Origin: Gordionus sp. m RMFG-2023
Taxonomy: Eukaryota; Nematomorpha; Gordioida; Chordodea; Parachordodidae
Direction of reading: 5' to 3'
Assembly (NCBI RefSeq): GCF_954871325.1
Contig: NC_088777.1
Coordinates: 29,675,366-29,739,365 of the forward strand
DNA: 64,000 nt
Shown here in pieces: positions 55,982 through 64,000 of this stretch. The notes beneath the pieces are model-generated. The model searched no databases, was not told the origin of the DNA, and saw only the letters and a program-made list of their open reading frames with translations. The number at the start of each line of letters is the position of its first letter. Positions within the stretch are counted from its first letter, which is position 1. The translations under genes and the position numbers were made by a program.

Positions 55982-57120
55982 TTACATTCGTTTATCAGCT
56001 TTTGTATTGCATCATCATAATTTTCTTCGACATGGTTTACAAATTGATCTAATATGTTGCCAAACGCTTTTAACCATGTCCTACCTAACAGCGGTATTTT
56101 ATTGCTCTGCACTACGTGTATTTTCAAGGTCTCTGTCTTGTTTCCATATTTTGCCTTGATGTCAACGGTGCCCAACACCTTTATAATTCTCCCATCGTAG
56201 CCCGTAAGTTTTGTTTCCGATTTCTTTAATGTTTTAATACCAATTTTTCTTGCAACACTTATTGGTAGTATTGCGAATCTTGACCCCGTGTCTATCTGTA
56301 ATTCAATTGGCACATCATTAAGGTGCATCATGATTTTATATGCGTCATACGCTTTGTTGTTATCATCATCAAGATTATTTATATCCACATTAAAAAGACT
56401 ATATTCTTCTTTTTCAATTTTATCACAATTTACATCCTTTATTTCTTCTATATTGACCGTATTTACTTTATTTGAGTATCGCCGTTGATCATTGTCATTA
56501 TTTCGGTATCTGTTATTATTATACGATTGATTGTAGTTTTGGTTGCAATTCTGATTGTAGTTTTGGTTGCAATTCTGATTGTAGTTACGATTATAACTTT
56601 GATCGTAATTCTGATTATATATTGGTCTGTATCTTGAATCATTATTATTTCTATCATTGTATCTGTCATAATTACGCCTATTGTTATAATTATCATTATT
56701 GAATCTCGATCTTGGCGCTCTGTCATTATATTGATATCTATGATTAAAGTTATTTTGATACCGCGGATTGAAATTGTTACGATAACGTGATTCATAATTG
56801 TTTCCTTGAAACCTCTGCCAATTATCGCATCTAGGTGTCCACTGCCGTCTAAACCCATTATCATTTGAAGTACATGCCAATCTATTGTTACCATCGTATT
56901 TCACCAGTTGATTATCCGAACTTATCCTCTTGACTTCGACCTCATCTATCGCTTTCACCGTGGTTCCTGCTTCAATTTTTATATTATCAATTTTACTTAA
57001 AATATTGTCACACGCTTCTTTCTCTTCTATATCTGCTGCTGCCTTTAGTATCATATCTATATTTACATTTTCCATTTTAGAAATTCTCTGCCTGATTTTC
57101 TTACTTATCGATGAAGCCTT
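55957..57120 (-). CDS. Gypsy-A gag C-terminus, nucleocapsid-like repeats, protease
   Basis: 372 codons from ATG 57075 (the frame is open to ~57120). Residues ~1-60 end the capsid (MENVNIDMILKAAADIEEKE). Residues ~90-205 are Arg/Asn/Tyr/Gln-rich with NYNQNCNQ and RYNDRNN repeats in place of a Cys-His zinc knuckle; this may bind RNA, by inference. Residues ~250-350 are a retropepsin: Leu-Gln-Ile-Asp-Thr-Gly-Ser (catalytic Asp), then IKVLGTVDIK and IPLLGRTWL. Ends TAA at 55957-55959. The upstream gag frame enters this one across an A run near 57125 by a one-base shift. Confidence 0.85.
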   Translation of the reverse strand, partial: KASSISKKIRQRISKMENVNIDMILKAAADIEEKEACDNILSKIDNIKIEAGTTVKAIDEVEVKRISSDNQLVKYDGNNRLACTSNDNGFRRQWTPRCDNWQRFQGNNYESRYRNNFNPRYQNNFNHRYQYNDRAPRSRFNNDNYNNRRNYDRYNDRNNNDSRYRPIYNQNYDQSYNRNYNQNCNQNYNQNCNQNYNQSYNNNRYRNNDNDQRRYSNKVNTVNIEEIKDVNCDKIEKEEYSLFNVDINNLDDDNNKAYDAYKIMMHLNDVPIELQIDTGSRFAILPISVARKIGIKTLKKSETKLTGYDGRIIKVLGTVDIKAKYGNKTETLKIHVVQSNKIPLLGRTWLKAFGNILDQFVNHVEENYDDAIQKLINECKTKLTKSL

Positions 57121-57194
57121 ATTTTTTCTATTGCTCTCTCAAAGTCTTTATATTTACATTTAGTATTTAAACCACATACTCGAGTTACCCAAGC

Positions 57195-57509
57195 CTAAAA
57201 TTTTTCACCTGGATTTTGCACCGCCGCCGCAAAATCAACCTTGTAACTGTCCATAGATTTTTCAGGGTGTAGAAGTTTAAACTTCTCGATTAAATTTGTA
57301 AGATTAGAGAACTCGGACGATGTACAGATTGCCTCTAGATTAAAGTACTCGTCTTCTGGTAATCTGTTTGTGAAAATACTCGCTTTTTCCGCTTCCGTCC
57401 ATTGGCTATCTTTTAATACGGAATCGAATCTTTTTAAAAAAAACTCAACGTTCCCTGTAAACGCCGGTACGTCAACTATATTATTTTTTGTATTTACTAA
57501 CGGTTTCAT
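57195..57509 (-). pseudogene. Gypsy-A gag N-terminal part
   Basis: 104 codons from ATG 57509: MKPLVNTKNNIVDVPAFTGN, with Phe-Thr-Gly-Asn, then FLKRFDSVL, ASIFTNRLPEDEY and EKFKLLHPEKS, the layout of gypsy capsid proteins. It ends at TAG 57195-57197, but coding-like text continues in frame (Ala-Trp-Val-Thr-Arg-Val) for about 24 codons, until the A run at ~57125 where the next ORF takes over. Either one nonsense change plus one frameshift, or recoding sites. The first is simpler. Confidence 0.8.
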
Positions 57510-57648
57510 AATATATATTATTTATAATGATCGTTTGTTTCAACTATTTATATCATATATCACACGGAAAGAATAATATATTTATATACGTATATAAAAT
57601 TGAATAATACAAGCTAATAAATTTATCTGGTAGCGTTGGTCAAATGAT

Positions 57649-57894
57649 TCAATCTCTTCGATAGCATTGAGCATTAATAAAGAAACTATCCCCATAGGAG
57701 TCAGTGAACTCTTGTCCTTGTATGGCCGAAAACGCAGTTTGCATGTCATCTGCATTATCGTAATAGAAGAAATGGACCAATCTTGTTTCGTGTATAAACG
57801 GAATGGATTTGTGCGTCGAAGTATTGCGATGTTGCCTGATTTCGAAGCATGATGGACATCTTATAATCATGATGTATCGAAATCGCTCTGTCAT
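57649..57894 (-). CDS. Leader ORF of Gypsy-A, 81 codons, unknown
   Basis: Lies between the 5' LTR and gag, starting 60 nt inside the LTR. The protein starts MTERFRYIMIIRCPSCFEIR and ends Ala-Gln-Cys-Tyr-Arg-Arg-Asp. The C-terminal half (ETRLVHFFYYDNADDMQTAF, then SAIQGQEF) has the beta-alpha-beta look of the second half of an RNA-recognition motif, with hydrophobic-aromatic RNP1-like residues and 'A-x-x-x-I-x-G'. I would not call the domain on this alone. Its G+C is higher than the neighbouring DNA and it has no stop, so it may be a real gene of the element, a captured fragment or chance. Confidence 0.45.
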   Translation of the reverse strand: MTERFRYIMIIRCPSCFEIRQHRNTSTHKSIPFIHETRLVHFFYYDNADDMQTAFSAIQGQEFTDSYGDSFFINAQCYRRD

Positions 57895-57936
57895 ATTGTA
57901 ACTATAAACTGAGACTATTATAAGAATTGTAAACGT

Positions 57937-57954
57937 CGGAATACGTTGCCACCA
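57937..57954 (-). promoter_or_regulatory. Gypsy-A primer-binding site
   Basis: In element orientation the 5' LTR end ...CTTATA is followed directly by TGGTGGCAACGTATTCC, with the TGG expected opposite a tRNA CCA end. Which tRNA cannot be decided here. Confidence 0.7.
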
Positions 57955-58322
57955 TATAAGAATTTTACGATTTCTCGGATAGGTGATAAGGATGAGATTT
58001 TATAATTTTAAGTTAACACATTTTTTTAAACATTTAAAACACACAAATTTAATTTATCTTTTTTATTATAACATATAAATTTCAAAAACTATCATATAAC
58101 AAAAAAACATAACAATATATACAAAAAAATTATAATACATTAATATCCTACAGATATGTCTTTCAAATAAAATTTATTTACATTTTATCGTTATAAATCA
58201 TTTTTAACTTTTTATATTTAAATTGATTTTTACTTTTACATTTAAATCGATTTTAACTTTTACATAAAATATTTCATTATCACCTCGAGTGATTTTATTT
58301 AAATTATTTCCACAATATAACA
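57955..58322 (-). repeat. Gypsy-A 5' LTR
   Basis: 368 bp, about 98% identical to the 3' LTR by eye. Confidence 0.95.
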
Positions 58323-58680
58323 GAACGTATGGTGAAAACGTTTACGATGCACATGAAAAGAAAGAGTGATTTAGATATTTCACTTGATAAATTCTTATTT
58401 AGTTATAGAAACACACCTAACAACAGGAATTGCACCTCCTAAAAGAATGTTTAATCGCGACATTGGAATTAAATGGGACTTATTAAAACTCTTAGAGAAA
58501 AAGGAAGATAAAGATAACATTATACTATCAGGTAATAGAACCATTAATGTAGGAGATTTTATTTGGTATAAAATACAAGGAGATGATAAATGGGATAAAG
58601 GCATGATCACACACAAAGAAGGTGACATGATGTTCCAAGTCAGGACAGATAAAGGTATTATAAAAAGACATTCAGATTAG
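58323..58680 (+). pseudogene. Gypsy-B integrase C-terminal part
   Basis: Resumes in frame after the Gypsy-A insertion: MVKTFTMHMKRKSDLDISLD, FLFSYR and, after a frame change, PKRMFNRDIGIKWDLLK, VGDFIWYKIQGDDKWDKGM and GIIKRHSDQ. These closely follow the Gypsy-A integrase end (LFNYRNTPN, VGDKIWYKTF, IIRRHLDQ). Ends at TAG 58678-58680. It proves the two Gypsy elements are of one family group. Confidence 0.85.
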
Positions 58681-59386
58681 TTAAGAAAAAGAATATGTTA
58701 TAATATATTTTTGAATCATGATACTAACTCTAAGAATTCTTTTAAGGAAGGAAGTGTGAACATAGATAAAAATATCACATATAAAGATAAATTAACACCA
58801 ATTTCTAGTCAAATACAAATAAAACAAAAACCTGTTTATTTAAAAGATTATGTAACTTAATATATAAAACAAATATTAAACATTAAAACGCGAAAATAAA
58901 TTAAATATTGAAAAATATGATATAATAATCTTATTGATTTATCATTCTAATATTTGATTATTCAATTGATTCTATTCTATACATTATTTCGAATCCCATA
59001 ATTTATTCCAATAATTAATTTATTCTAATATCCAATTCGATCAATTATTATTCCTAATTATTTATAATCGATTGATGATAATAACAATTTTGAAAATTGA
59101 TAATAATAACAACGGAGTACCACAAGCAAACCAACTATATGAAATTGCGATTGATAAAAACAACTTACGATAAGGATAACAAGCTAACGATTGGACAAAC
59201 CAACGTACAAACTCAAAATCGATTTGGACAAACCAACATGTAAAATCAAATGCGATATAGACACGCCAACGATAAGGAATATGACTTATACCACGAGAAC
59301 AGCCAAAACGATAAATTATTTGGATTAAAAGCTCTTAATGATAGCTTATATCAAACTATAGGGACCGCTTCTTAGAAGAGGGAATA
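58681..59386 (+). other. Gypsy-B 3' noncoding region and purine tract
   Basis: Contains AAACGCGAAAATAAATTAAA, AATAACAATTTTGAAAATTG and repeated GATT-GGACAAACCAACG, inverted relatives of 26160-26470 in element D. Ends in AGAAGAGGGAATA directly before the 3' LTR. Confidence 0.65.
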
Positions 59387-60344
59387 TGTTAAATGTTTTG
59401 AATATTATGCCCCCCCCCCTGTTGATTGTTTTGGACATCACCCTCTTCATTGTCGATTCTCTAAAGGTAGACACTCTCGGCACAGTGCCGTTAACGGCAC
59501 CATTCTCCGCTCTCTACGCTCAGCTCACCGAAATCCTCAAACCCTGTGGCCTCTCAACTGAAAATAGTATCCGGCCAGATGAGCTGACCTTAATACCTTG
59601 GAGTAATGGAACTCCTTTAGCATGGGATTACATTTGCATCGTCCGATTCGCTCCCTCGTTTAGTAAGAACTCATTCGTACGAGCTGAAAATTCTAAAATA
59701 AACAAATACATTTCCCTAACCAATTGCAATCTTATACCAAATGTATCTGACACAACCGGTTTTTTCGGCAATCATGCACTAACCTTCTTCAAATCCCTTG
59801 GTAAAAAAATTCGCGCCATCACTGGTGACCCACAGGAAGGTTTCTATCTTCGACATCGTGTTTTATTGACATATGCAGATCTAATTGTATCGCCATCCAC
59901 GGCTCTCTTTTTTGATCTCCTCCCTCCCAACATATAATTTATTATAATAATTATATACAATTTACATTTTGTAATATTTTAAAATTGCTATTTACACATA
60001 AATATACAATAAAAGGATTATTCAAAAAAAAAAATTTCTTTATTTAACTTTTTTTTTATTTTGTAAAATTAATATTCAACTATTTTAATTTGTTATCAAA
60101 ATATTATTTTATAAAACTATTCTAATTTTTGTAAAACTTATTTTGTATTTTTATTTTGGAAAAGCTTTCATTATATAGCTATTTAAATATATATATAAAA
60201 CATTATATATAAGCACCTAATTTTTATAGTTGCGTGAGTGAAAAAATATAATTTTAACTAAATAATAGAGTGTTAATAAATCAAAATTTAGCATGTATTA
60301 GTGTGTATTAATGTGTATTTTGAACGTTCTACCATGTTTTTACA
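59387..60344 (+). repeat. Gypsy-B 3' LTR, interrupted
   Basis: TGTTAAATGTTTTGAATATT (59387-59406), then a 627-bp LINE fragment, then TTTCTTTATTTAAC... to TTTTTACA at 60344. Removing the insert gives good alignment to the 5' LTR. Confidence 0.85.
59407..60033 (+). mobile_element. 5'-truncated non-LTR element with LINE C-terminal domain
   Basis: Starts at a C run and ends with an 11-A tail (60024-60034). The first part in one frame has Asp-Cys-Phe-Gly-His-His-Pro-Leu-His-Cys-Arg-Phe-Ser, then GRHSRHSAVN, a Cys/His motif of LINE C-termini. After a frameshift near 59510 it reads LYAQLTEILKPCGLSTE, IRPDELTLIPW, FGNHALTFFKSLGKKI and ITGDPQEGFYLRHR, stopping at 59937. The coding region is richer in G+C than its surroundings and nearly undamaged, so insertion is fairly recent. 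Related to the relic at 2030-2525. A target duplication could not be fixed. Confidence 0.8.
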
Positions 60345-60440
60345 TAAAGATATAAATTTAAATCATGGAAATTTCCTAGAACTGATATGTCACCTTGTAA
60401 AAAATTTAATCTTAAAATAACAAATAGTTCTTTTAAATAA
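60345..60440 (+). pseudogene. ZMYM1-like hAT transposase, part after Gypsy-B
   Basis: Directly after the 3' LTR the plus strand reads KDINLNHGNFLELICHLVK. This matches the 'N-x-G-N-F-x-x-L-L-x-L-x-A' motif that follows the 'R-G-H' motif in ZMYM1-like hATs and continues the fragment ending at 47802. Confidence 0.7.
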
Positions 60441-60471
60441 AAAAAAAATAAATATTTTACATATTATAAAC

Positions 60472-60832
60472 TAGAGATCTGCAAAGTTAGGCCCGGCCCG
60501 GGTCGGGTCGGGCCTAATATTTAAAAAAAAATTTTGGGCAGGGTCGGGTAGACCTTGGAAATTTTTTAAATATATCTAAATTAATCAATTCTATATTGAA
60601 TTTTTTATACGACATATAACATATGTCTTTTATTTTGAATAATTTATAAAAATTAATTTATATATTTAAATAAGGGCCGGACCGGTAAATTTTCTTAAAA
60701 AAAATTTAGGCTATGGGTCGGGCCGGCAAAACTATTTTAAGAAAGTTTCGGGTTCAGGCCTGCCGGCAAAACTTTTTTTAAAAAAATTTCGGACCGGGCC
60801 GGGCTTGAAAAATTAGGCCCGATGCAGATCAA
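60472..60832. mobile_element. Short GC-armed element with 8-10-bp TSD
   Basis: Left end TAGAGATCTGCAAAGTTAGG, right end TTAGGCCCGATGCAGATCAA (inverted, small indel). Iterated GGGTCGGGTCGGGCC and GGGCCGG blocks lie inside. Flanks TATTATAAAC (60462-60471 and 60833-60842) are identical over 10 bp, of which 8 fit a hAT target duplication. Non-coding. Confidence 0.8.
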
Positions 60833-60929
60833 TATTATAAACCCAACTCATCATGAATTTTTTTTCTTACTAGTTTAAAATTGAATTTTTGTATTTAAAA
60901 TATTACTGTTCTAAATGAAATTGATTTCC

Positions 60930-62105
60930 TATCAAATCTCAACCTATAGCTTTAAATATTTTCATTAAACCTACACTTTTAAGAAATCTCAACATTTCTA
61001 AATCAAAACAACCACTTCCCCCACCAAAGAAAAATTATAATATAAACAACCTAAATATACTAACTCAACTCATAATAATCTTAAACTAATTAATAATAAT
61101 AATCCTTGGAACATAATCCATAATTCTATCAACTCTGCCAACCTCTATTTAAATATCAAAACAATTCTGATTGGATTAGCTCAAATACTACTAATCTAAT
61201 TAATCACTTACCAAATAAAAATAAGAAAAAACAAAGAAAAAATATCATAAAATCAAATTAAACGAAATTAAAAACATTAGCAAAGATAAACGAATAATCT
61301 TACAAATAACTTAATCACATTACATAATTTAAACGTTCAAACGACTTATATAATGCTTTTAAAATTTATAACCTCATCCAACAATAAGAAAATAAATAAA
61401 CTAAAGGTTGGCCGCCTTATAATAAAAAATCTTGAAAATCAACATATTTTTGTCGACCATTGCAGATCTATTTTTATTAATAAAATTCCTCAACTTAAAT
61501 CATTAACTTCACAACAACTCATAACAACTCCCGACTTTATTACGATTATAAAAAAGCTGAAAAATCCCAAAGCGTCAGATAATACCTATAACAAAATATT
61601 ATTTCCTGATACTATTCCTATTATTACCAACCTTAAAATATTTGGAATACATCTATTATCCCATTGATTGGTGTAAATCCATAACCATTAATCTACCCAA
61701 AACCTCAAACCCTCACCTCTCCATATTATAAAATTCTCACAGAATTAATAACAGCCCTAAAAATTAAATTAGAAAAGCTTCTATTTATAAAATCAACACC
61801 TATATTATTTTCATCGATATCTCTAAAGCCTTCGATTCCATTAACCAATATGGAATGTACTCTTCAAATACAATATTACTACTCATTTAATAAAATTTTT
61901 CATGTCAATCTACAAAAATAGTATTATTAATATCAAACAAAATAATTTAACATCTCTTTATTTTAAAATAGAATGCGGTATCAAACAATGTTCTTTAACT
62001 CCATTCATATTTTACTTACTAATTAGTGATCTAATCCCTTCCTGTAATCTTCAAAACGTCGAATAGCTCTGTTACGCAAATGACATTTGTATCATTACTG
62101 AAGAT
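60930..62105 (+). pseudogene. Non-LTR reverse transcriptase relic
   Basis: Plus-strand fragments in RT order: ITIIKKLKNPKASDNTYNKI (motif 'L-K-x-x-K-A-x-G-x-D', 61540), Phe-Ile-Asp-Ile-Ser-Lys-Ala-Phe-Asp (61810), ECGIKQCSLTPFIFYLLISD (61970) and CYANDICIIT (62075; the usual Ala-Asp-Asp is Ala-Asn-Asp). Gaps in between are full of stops and frame changes. It precedes a shared repeat at 62112. Whether it belonged with the LINE C-terminal fragments in this window is unknown. Confidence 0.7.
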
Positions 62106-62111
62106 TTTAAT

Positions 62112-62275
62112 AATACTAATAGATAGCCCATCAAAAATAACGGGGAATGAAAATTTTCTTCGTTTTTACGAAAGATGTTACCTTTTATTTAAAAACCATG
62201 ATTTTTATACTTTTTACCTCCTCCCTTCAGGAGTCCAACCCATTAATACGAAGAGTGAATACTATTTATTGATTG
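62112..62275 (+). repeat. Interspersed repeat, uninterrupted copy
   Basis: ATAGCCCATCAAAAATAACG ... CCCTTCAGGAGTCCAACCC ... GAGTGAATACTATT matches 19277-19397 plus 19976-20020. Both copies are weakly open (ITGNENFL at the start), so the repeat may derive from coding sequence. Confidence 0.65.
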
Positions 62276-62309
62276 AAAATAATAAATTATACGGAAGGCA
62301 ATTATTATT

Positions 62310-62627
62310 TAAGTGAATTTTTATATATTTTAAGACATTTGTTTCGATAAATTTACAACTTGAAAACGAGTAACGTATTTTATTCAATATTTATTTTATT
62401 ACATAATATTACAATTAACTCTAATAATTAACAAAAAAACACGACTATATATCTATAAAAACAAATTAAACTTTAACAACCTAAGGTCATAATCACAATA
62501 TACTTTAAAGTTAATGTTCAAATTTTATAACCTTTTATCTATAATATCCCACAGTGATAATTTATACAATTTTAAAAGTTACAATTTCAAAGTTAATTTA
62601 AATTTAAATAATTTTCCTAATACAACA
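62310..62627 (-). repeat. LTR of element E (Gypsy-A relative), 3' copy
   Basis: The inner edge is sharp: TACAACA (62627) followed by the same purine tract as Gypsy-A. Interior landmarks (AACAAAAAAACACGACTATA; AATTTAAATTTAAATAATTT) recall the Gypsy-A LTR. The outer edge is approximate. Confidence 0.6.
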
Positions 62628-63245
62628 TTTCCCTCTCTTTTAGTTTCCCCCTTCATTATATCTATCGATCGTATCGTATGTTGAAGTTGTCACTAAGATT
62701 TTTATCCGTTTACGTCCATGTATCTTTCAGTGTTCATTACCCAGATTTAGCTAAAAAAAATTTCATTTTGTTTATATATATATTTGATAAATCTTTTTCG
62801 GTCTCAGATAATAATTCCGATTTTGTTCCTTTTGATTTTGAACTTGACCTCGAACTTGATTTTGATTTCGATTTTATTTGACTTCTTCCCCCTCTAAAAC
62901 TCGTTCGTCCGTTGTACGATTAGTTTGTCATTTTTGCTATTTTTTATTGTTGCAGTCATTTTGATTTTATCTTTTATCGTTGTCTTGCTTTTGTCATGTT
63001 TTATCATTGGCTTGTTTTCATTACGTTGGTTTGTTATGATCGTTTCGTCTCTTTGTTATTTGTTTGATTGCTCGTTTGCCCTCCATCGTTATTATTATCT
63101 TTATTATTAGTCAATCAAGAATAATTAGGAATAATAAGAATCAATCCAATTGAATGTAAGAATTAAGAATCATCATAAATGTTGAATATAGAATCGCGTT
63201 TTAGTGTTGTTTAAATTTTTTTTATATTAGTATTAATTTACATGT
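62628..63245 (-). pseudogene. Element E purine tract, pol tail and 3' noncoding DNA
   Basis: 62628-62660 is the polypurine tract. 62700-62930 aligns with 53250-53520 of Gypsy-A, including the Lys/Gln/Asn-rich pol C-terminus (shown on the plus strand by repeated GATTTTGATTT). 62940-63200 carries CGTTGTCTTGC/CGTTGGTTTGT blocks and TCGCGTTTTAGTGTTG, as in element D. The order differs from Gypsy-A, so E is a rearranged relative. Confidence 0.6.
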
Positions 63246-63410
63246 TATGTTAATAATTTTGATCCATGAAGTAATTAAAACTTTATATTACGTACTTTTT
63301 TATTCTTTTTATTTTAATTTGAATTTAACTCCTTTATTCTTTAGTTTAATAAATTTTTTTATAAAAATTTTCTTAAATTCAAATTTCAAAATTCTAAAAA
63401 TAAATTTTAT

Positions 63411-64000
63411 TCACAACAATTTTATTCTCTCCTTCATTAAGAATTCTTTTATATGTTCAATTTTAATTTTGTCATCCTTTCTCCTAACACTACTCCTATT
63501 TCTTTTAACATTATTCATACTTTTACACGTAATATTTTTCACTTTTTTAAAATTTTTGCATTTCCTAGAATCTTTATCAATATTAATATTAATTAAATTA
63601 TTTATATTATCACATTTTTTCTCTTTTATTATTATTTCTTCAAATTTTACTATGTGATTAATATAACTATATATAAACGTTTCTACTATATCATTTTTTA
63701 ATATTTTTACCGACGTAATTTCAAAATTTTAAGTATTAATTTCTAACTTTTCTACAATTTTTGTTTTATAAATGTCTACTTTTTCTGCGTTAATTCTACA
63801 AAATTGTCTCTTGTTAAATTCATTAGTCGTTTTCCACTCTTCATACGACTTACTATTAATATCACTACGAAATAAAGAACTATATACTATTTCTACATCA
63901 ATTGGCTTATCCTTCACTATTGGTTTTTTTACTTCTATTTTTACATTGATTGGTTTTTTTACTTTTACTTCATTATTTTTTATACTATTATATATATAAT
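63411..64000 (-). pseudogene. Unrecognised ORF of element E, cut by window edge
   Basis: Minus strand, open from the window edge for ~89 codons to a TAA (63729-63731), then ~105 more in-frame codons to TGA at 63411. The first part has repeated Val-Lys-Lys-Pro-Ile units, then VEIVYSSLFRSDINSKSYEE and FNKRQFCRINAEKVDIYKTK. The second part is Lys/Asn/Ile-rich with no motif I know. It sits where the pol 3' half would lie in Gypsy-A but shows no integrase or RT text. One internal stop in ~195 codons of AT-rich DNA suggests real coding ancestry. Function unknown. Confidence 0.5.

Larger units (their letters stand above)
52813..58322 (-). mobile_element. Gypsy-A: young Ty3/gypsy element
   Basis: LTRs 52813-53179 and 57955-58322 are nearly identical (about 7 substitutions and one T-run indel by eye in 367 bp). 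In element orientation they start TGTTATATTG and end TTCTTATA. A perfect 5-bp target duplication GAACG (52808-52812 and 58323-58327) lies in Gypsy-B integrase, and removing the element plus one duplicate restores the reading frame there. Layout on the minus strand: 5' LTR, primer site, 81-codon leader ORF, gag, gag-protease, RT/RNase H/integrase, purine tract, 3' LTR. Full 5.5-kb length but with disabling lesions. Confidence 0.95.
47803..60344 (+). mobile_element. Gypsy-B: old Ty3/gypsy element hosting others
   Basis: 5' LTR 47803-48106 and 3' LTR 59387-60344 (the latter enlarged by a LINE insertion) both start TGTT-AATGTTTT and end TTTTTACA. Order inside: gag relic, Asn-rich nucleocapsid, protease, RT, RNase H, integrase, 3' noncoding DNA, purine tract (AGAAGAGGGAA). 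Integrase is split at 52812/58323 by Gypsy-A. The LTRs are clearly diverged from each other, so it is much older than Gypsy-A. The flanks (ATAAG and TAAAG) are only loosely alike. No convincing primer-binding site is left. Confidence 0.85.

Noticed and set aside
56463-56894. 143-codon minus-strand Ile/Thr-rich ORF in Gypsy-A
   Set aside because: Alternate frame of the repetitive nucleocapsid region of gag-protease.
62080-62316. 78-codon ORF starting in the LINE RT relic
   Set aside because: It joins RT relic text to the unrelated repeat at 62112; not a real gene.

Overview
This window is a strongly AT-rich stretch of eukaryotic nuclear DNA made almost wholly of dead, nested transposable elements. 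I find no convincing host gene, rRNA, intact tRNA or CRISPR. The mix of elements is metazoan in flavour and most like arthropods: several hAT families (BED-finger type and ZMYM1-like type), a non-LTR element with RTE-like EN and RT, a mariner-type DNA-binding relic and Ty3/gypsy elements. This assignment is an inference from element families only.

1-12 kb: a cut hAT transposase at the left edge, a C-terminal relic of a non-LTR element, a mariner-type helix-turn-helix relic, and a BED-type hAT (minus strand, 4611-8298, one GT-AG intron). A second hAT of ZMYM1 type (6335-7967) is inserted into its coding region with an 8-bp target duplication. Another hAT relic lies at 9.5-10.1 kb.

12-24 kb: non-autonomous inverted-repeat elements, several with recognisable 8-bp target duplications (13942-14700, 15869-16051, 21622-23093). 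The largest, 17135-23499, has long inverted ends, a head-to-head array of ~141-bp units and a second hAT-like element in its right arm.

24-38 kb: two internally deleted LTR elements. The second (25824-37913) has one LTR split by a 10-kb insertion (27770-37809). This insertion holds an EN-RT coding region and, on its 5' side, about 6.7 kb of tandem and dispersed repeats. The LTR element itself keeps a broken small reading frame with an F-box-like start and a 32-bp tandem array.

38-47 kb: two hAT relics (minus strand), minisatellite-like arrays at 44-45 kb and sequence with no recognised content.

47-62 kb: a Russian-doll nest. A ZMYM1-like hAT is interrupted by an old Ty3/gypsy element (Gypsy-B, 47803-60344). 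Gypsy-B is interrupted in its integrase by a younger Gypsy-A on the opposite strand (52813-58322), with a 5-bp target duplication and near-identical LTRs. Gypsy-B's 3' LTR holds a 5'-truncated non-LTR insertion.

62-64 kb: the 3' end of another Gypsy-A/D-related element on the minus strand, carrying an unrecognised reading frame that runs off the window.

No element here looks fully functional as it stands. Gypsy-A and the 28-31 kb LINE are the best preserved. The non-autonomous elements appear to share ends with the autonomous hAT and gypsy families and may have been moved by them.
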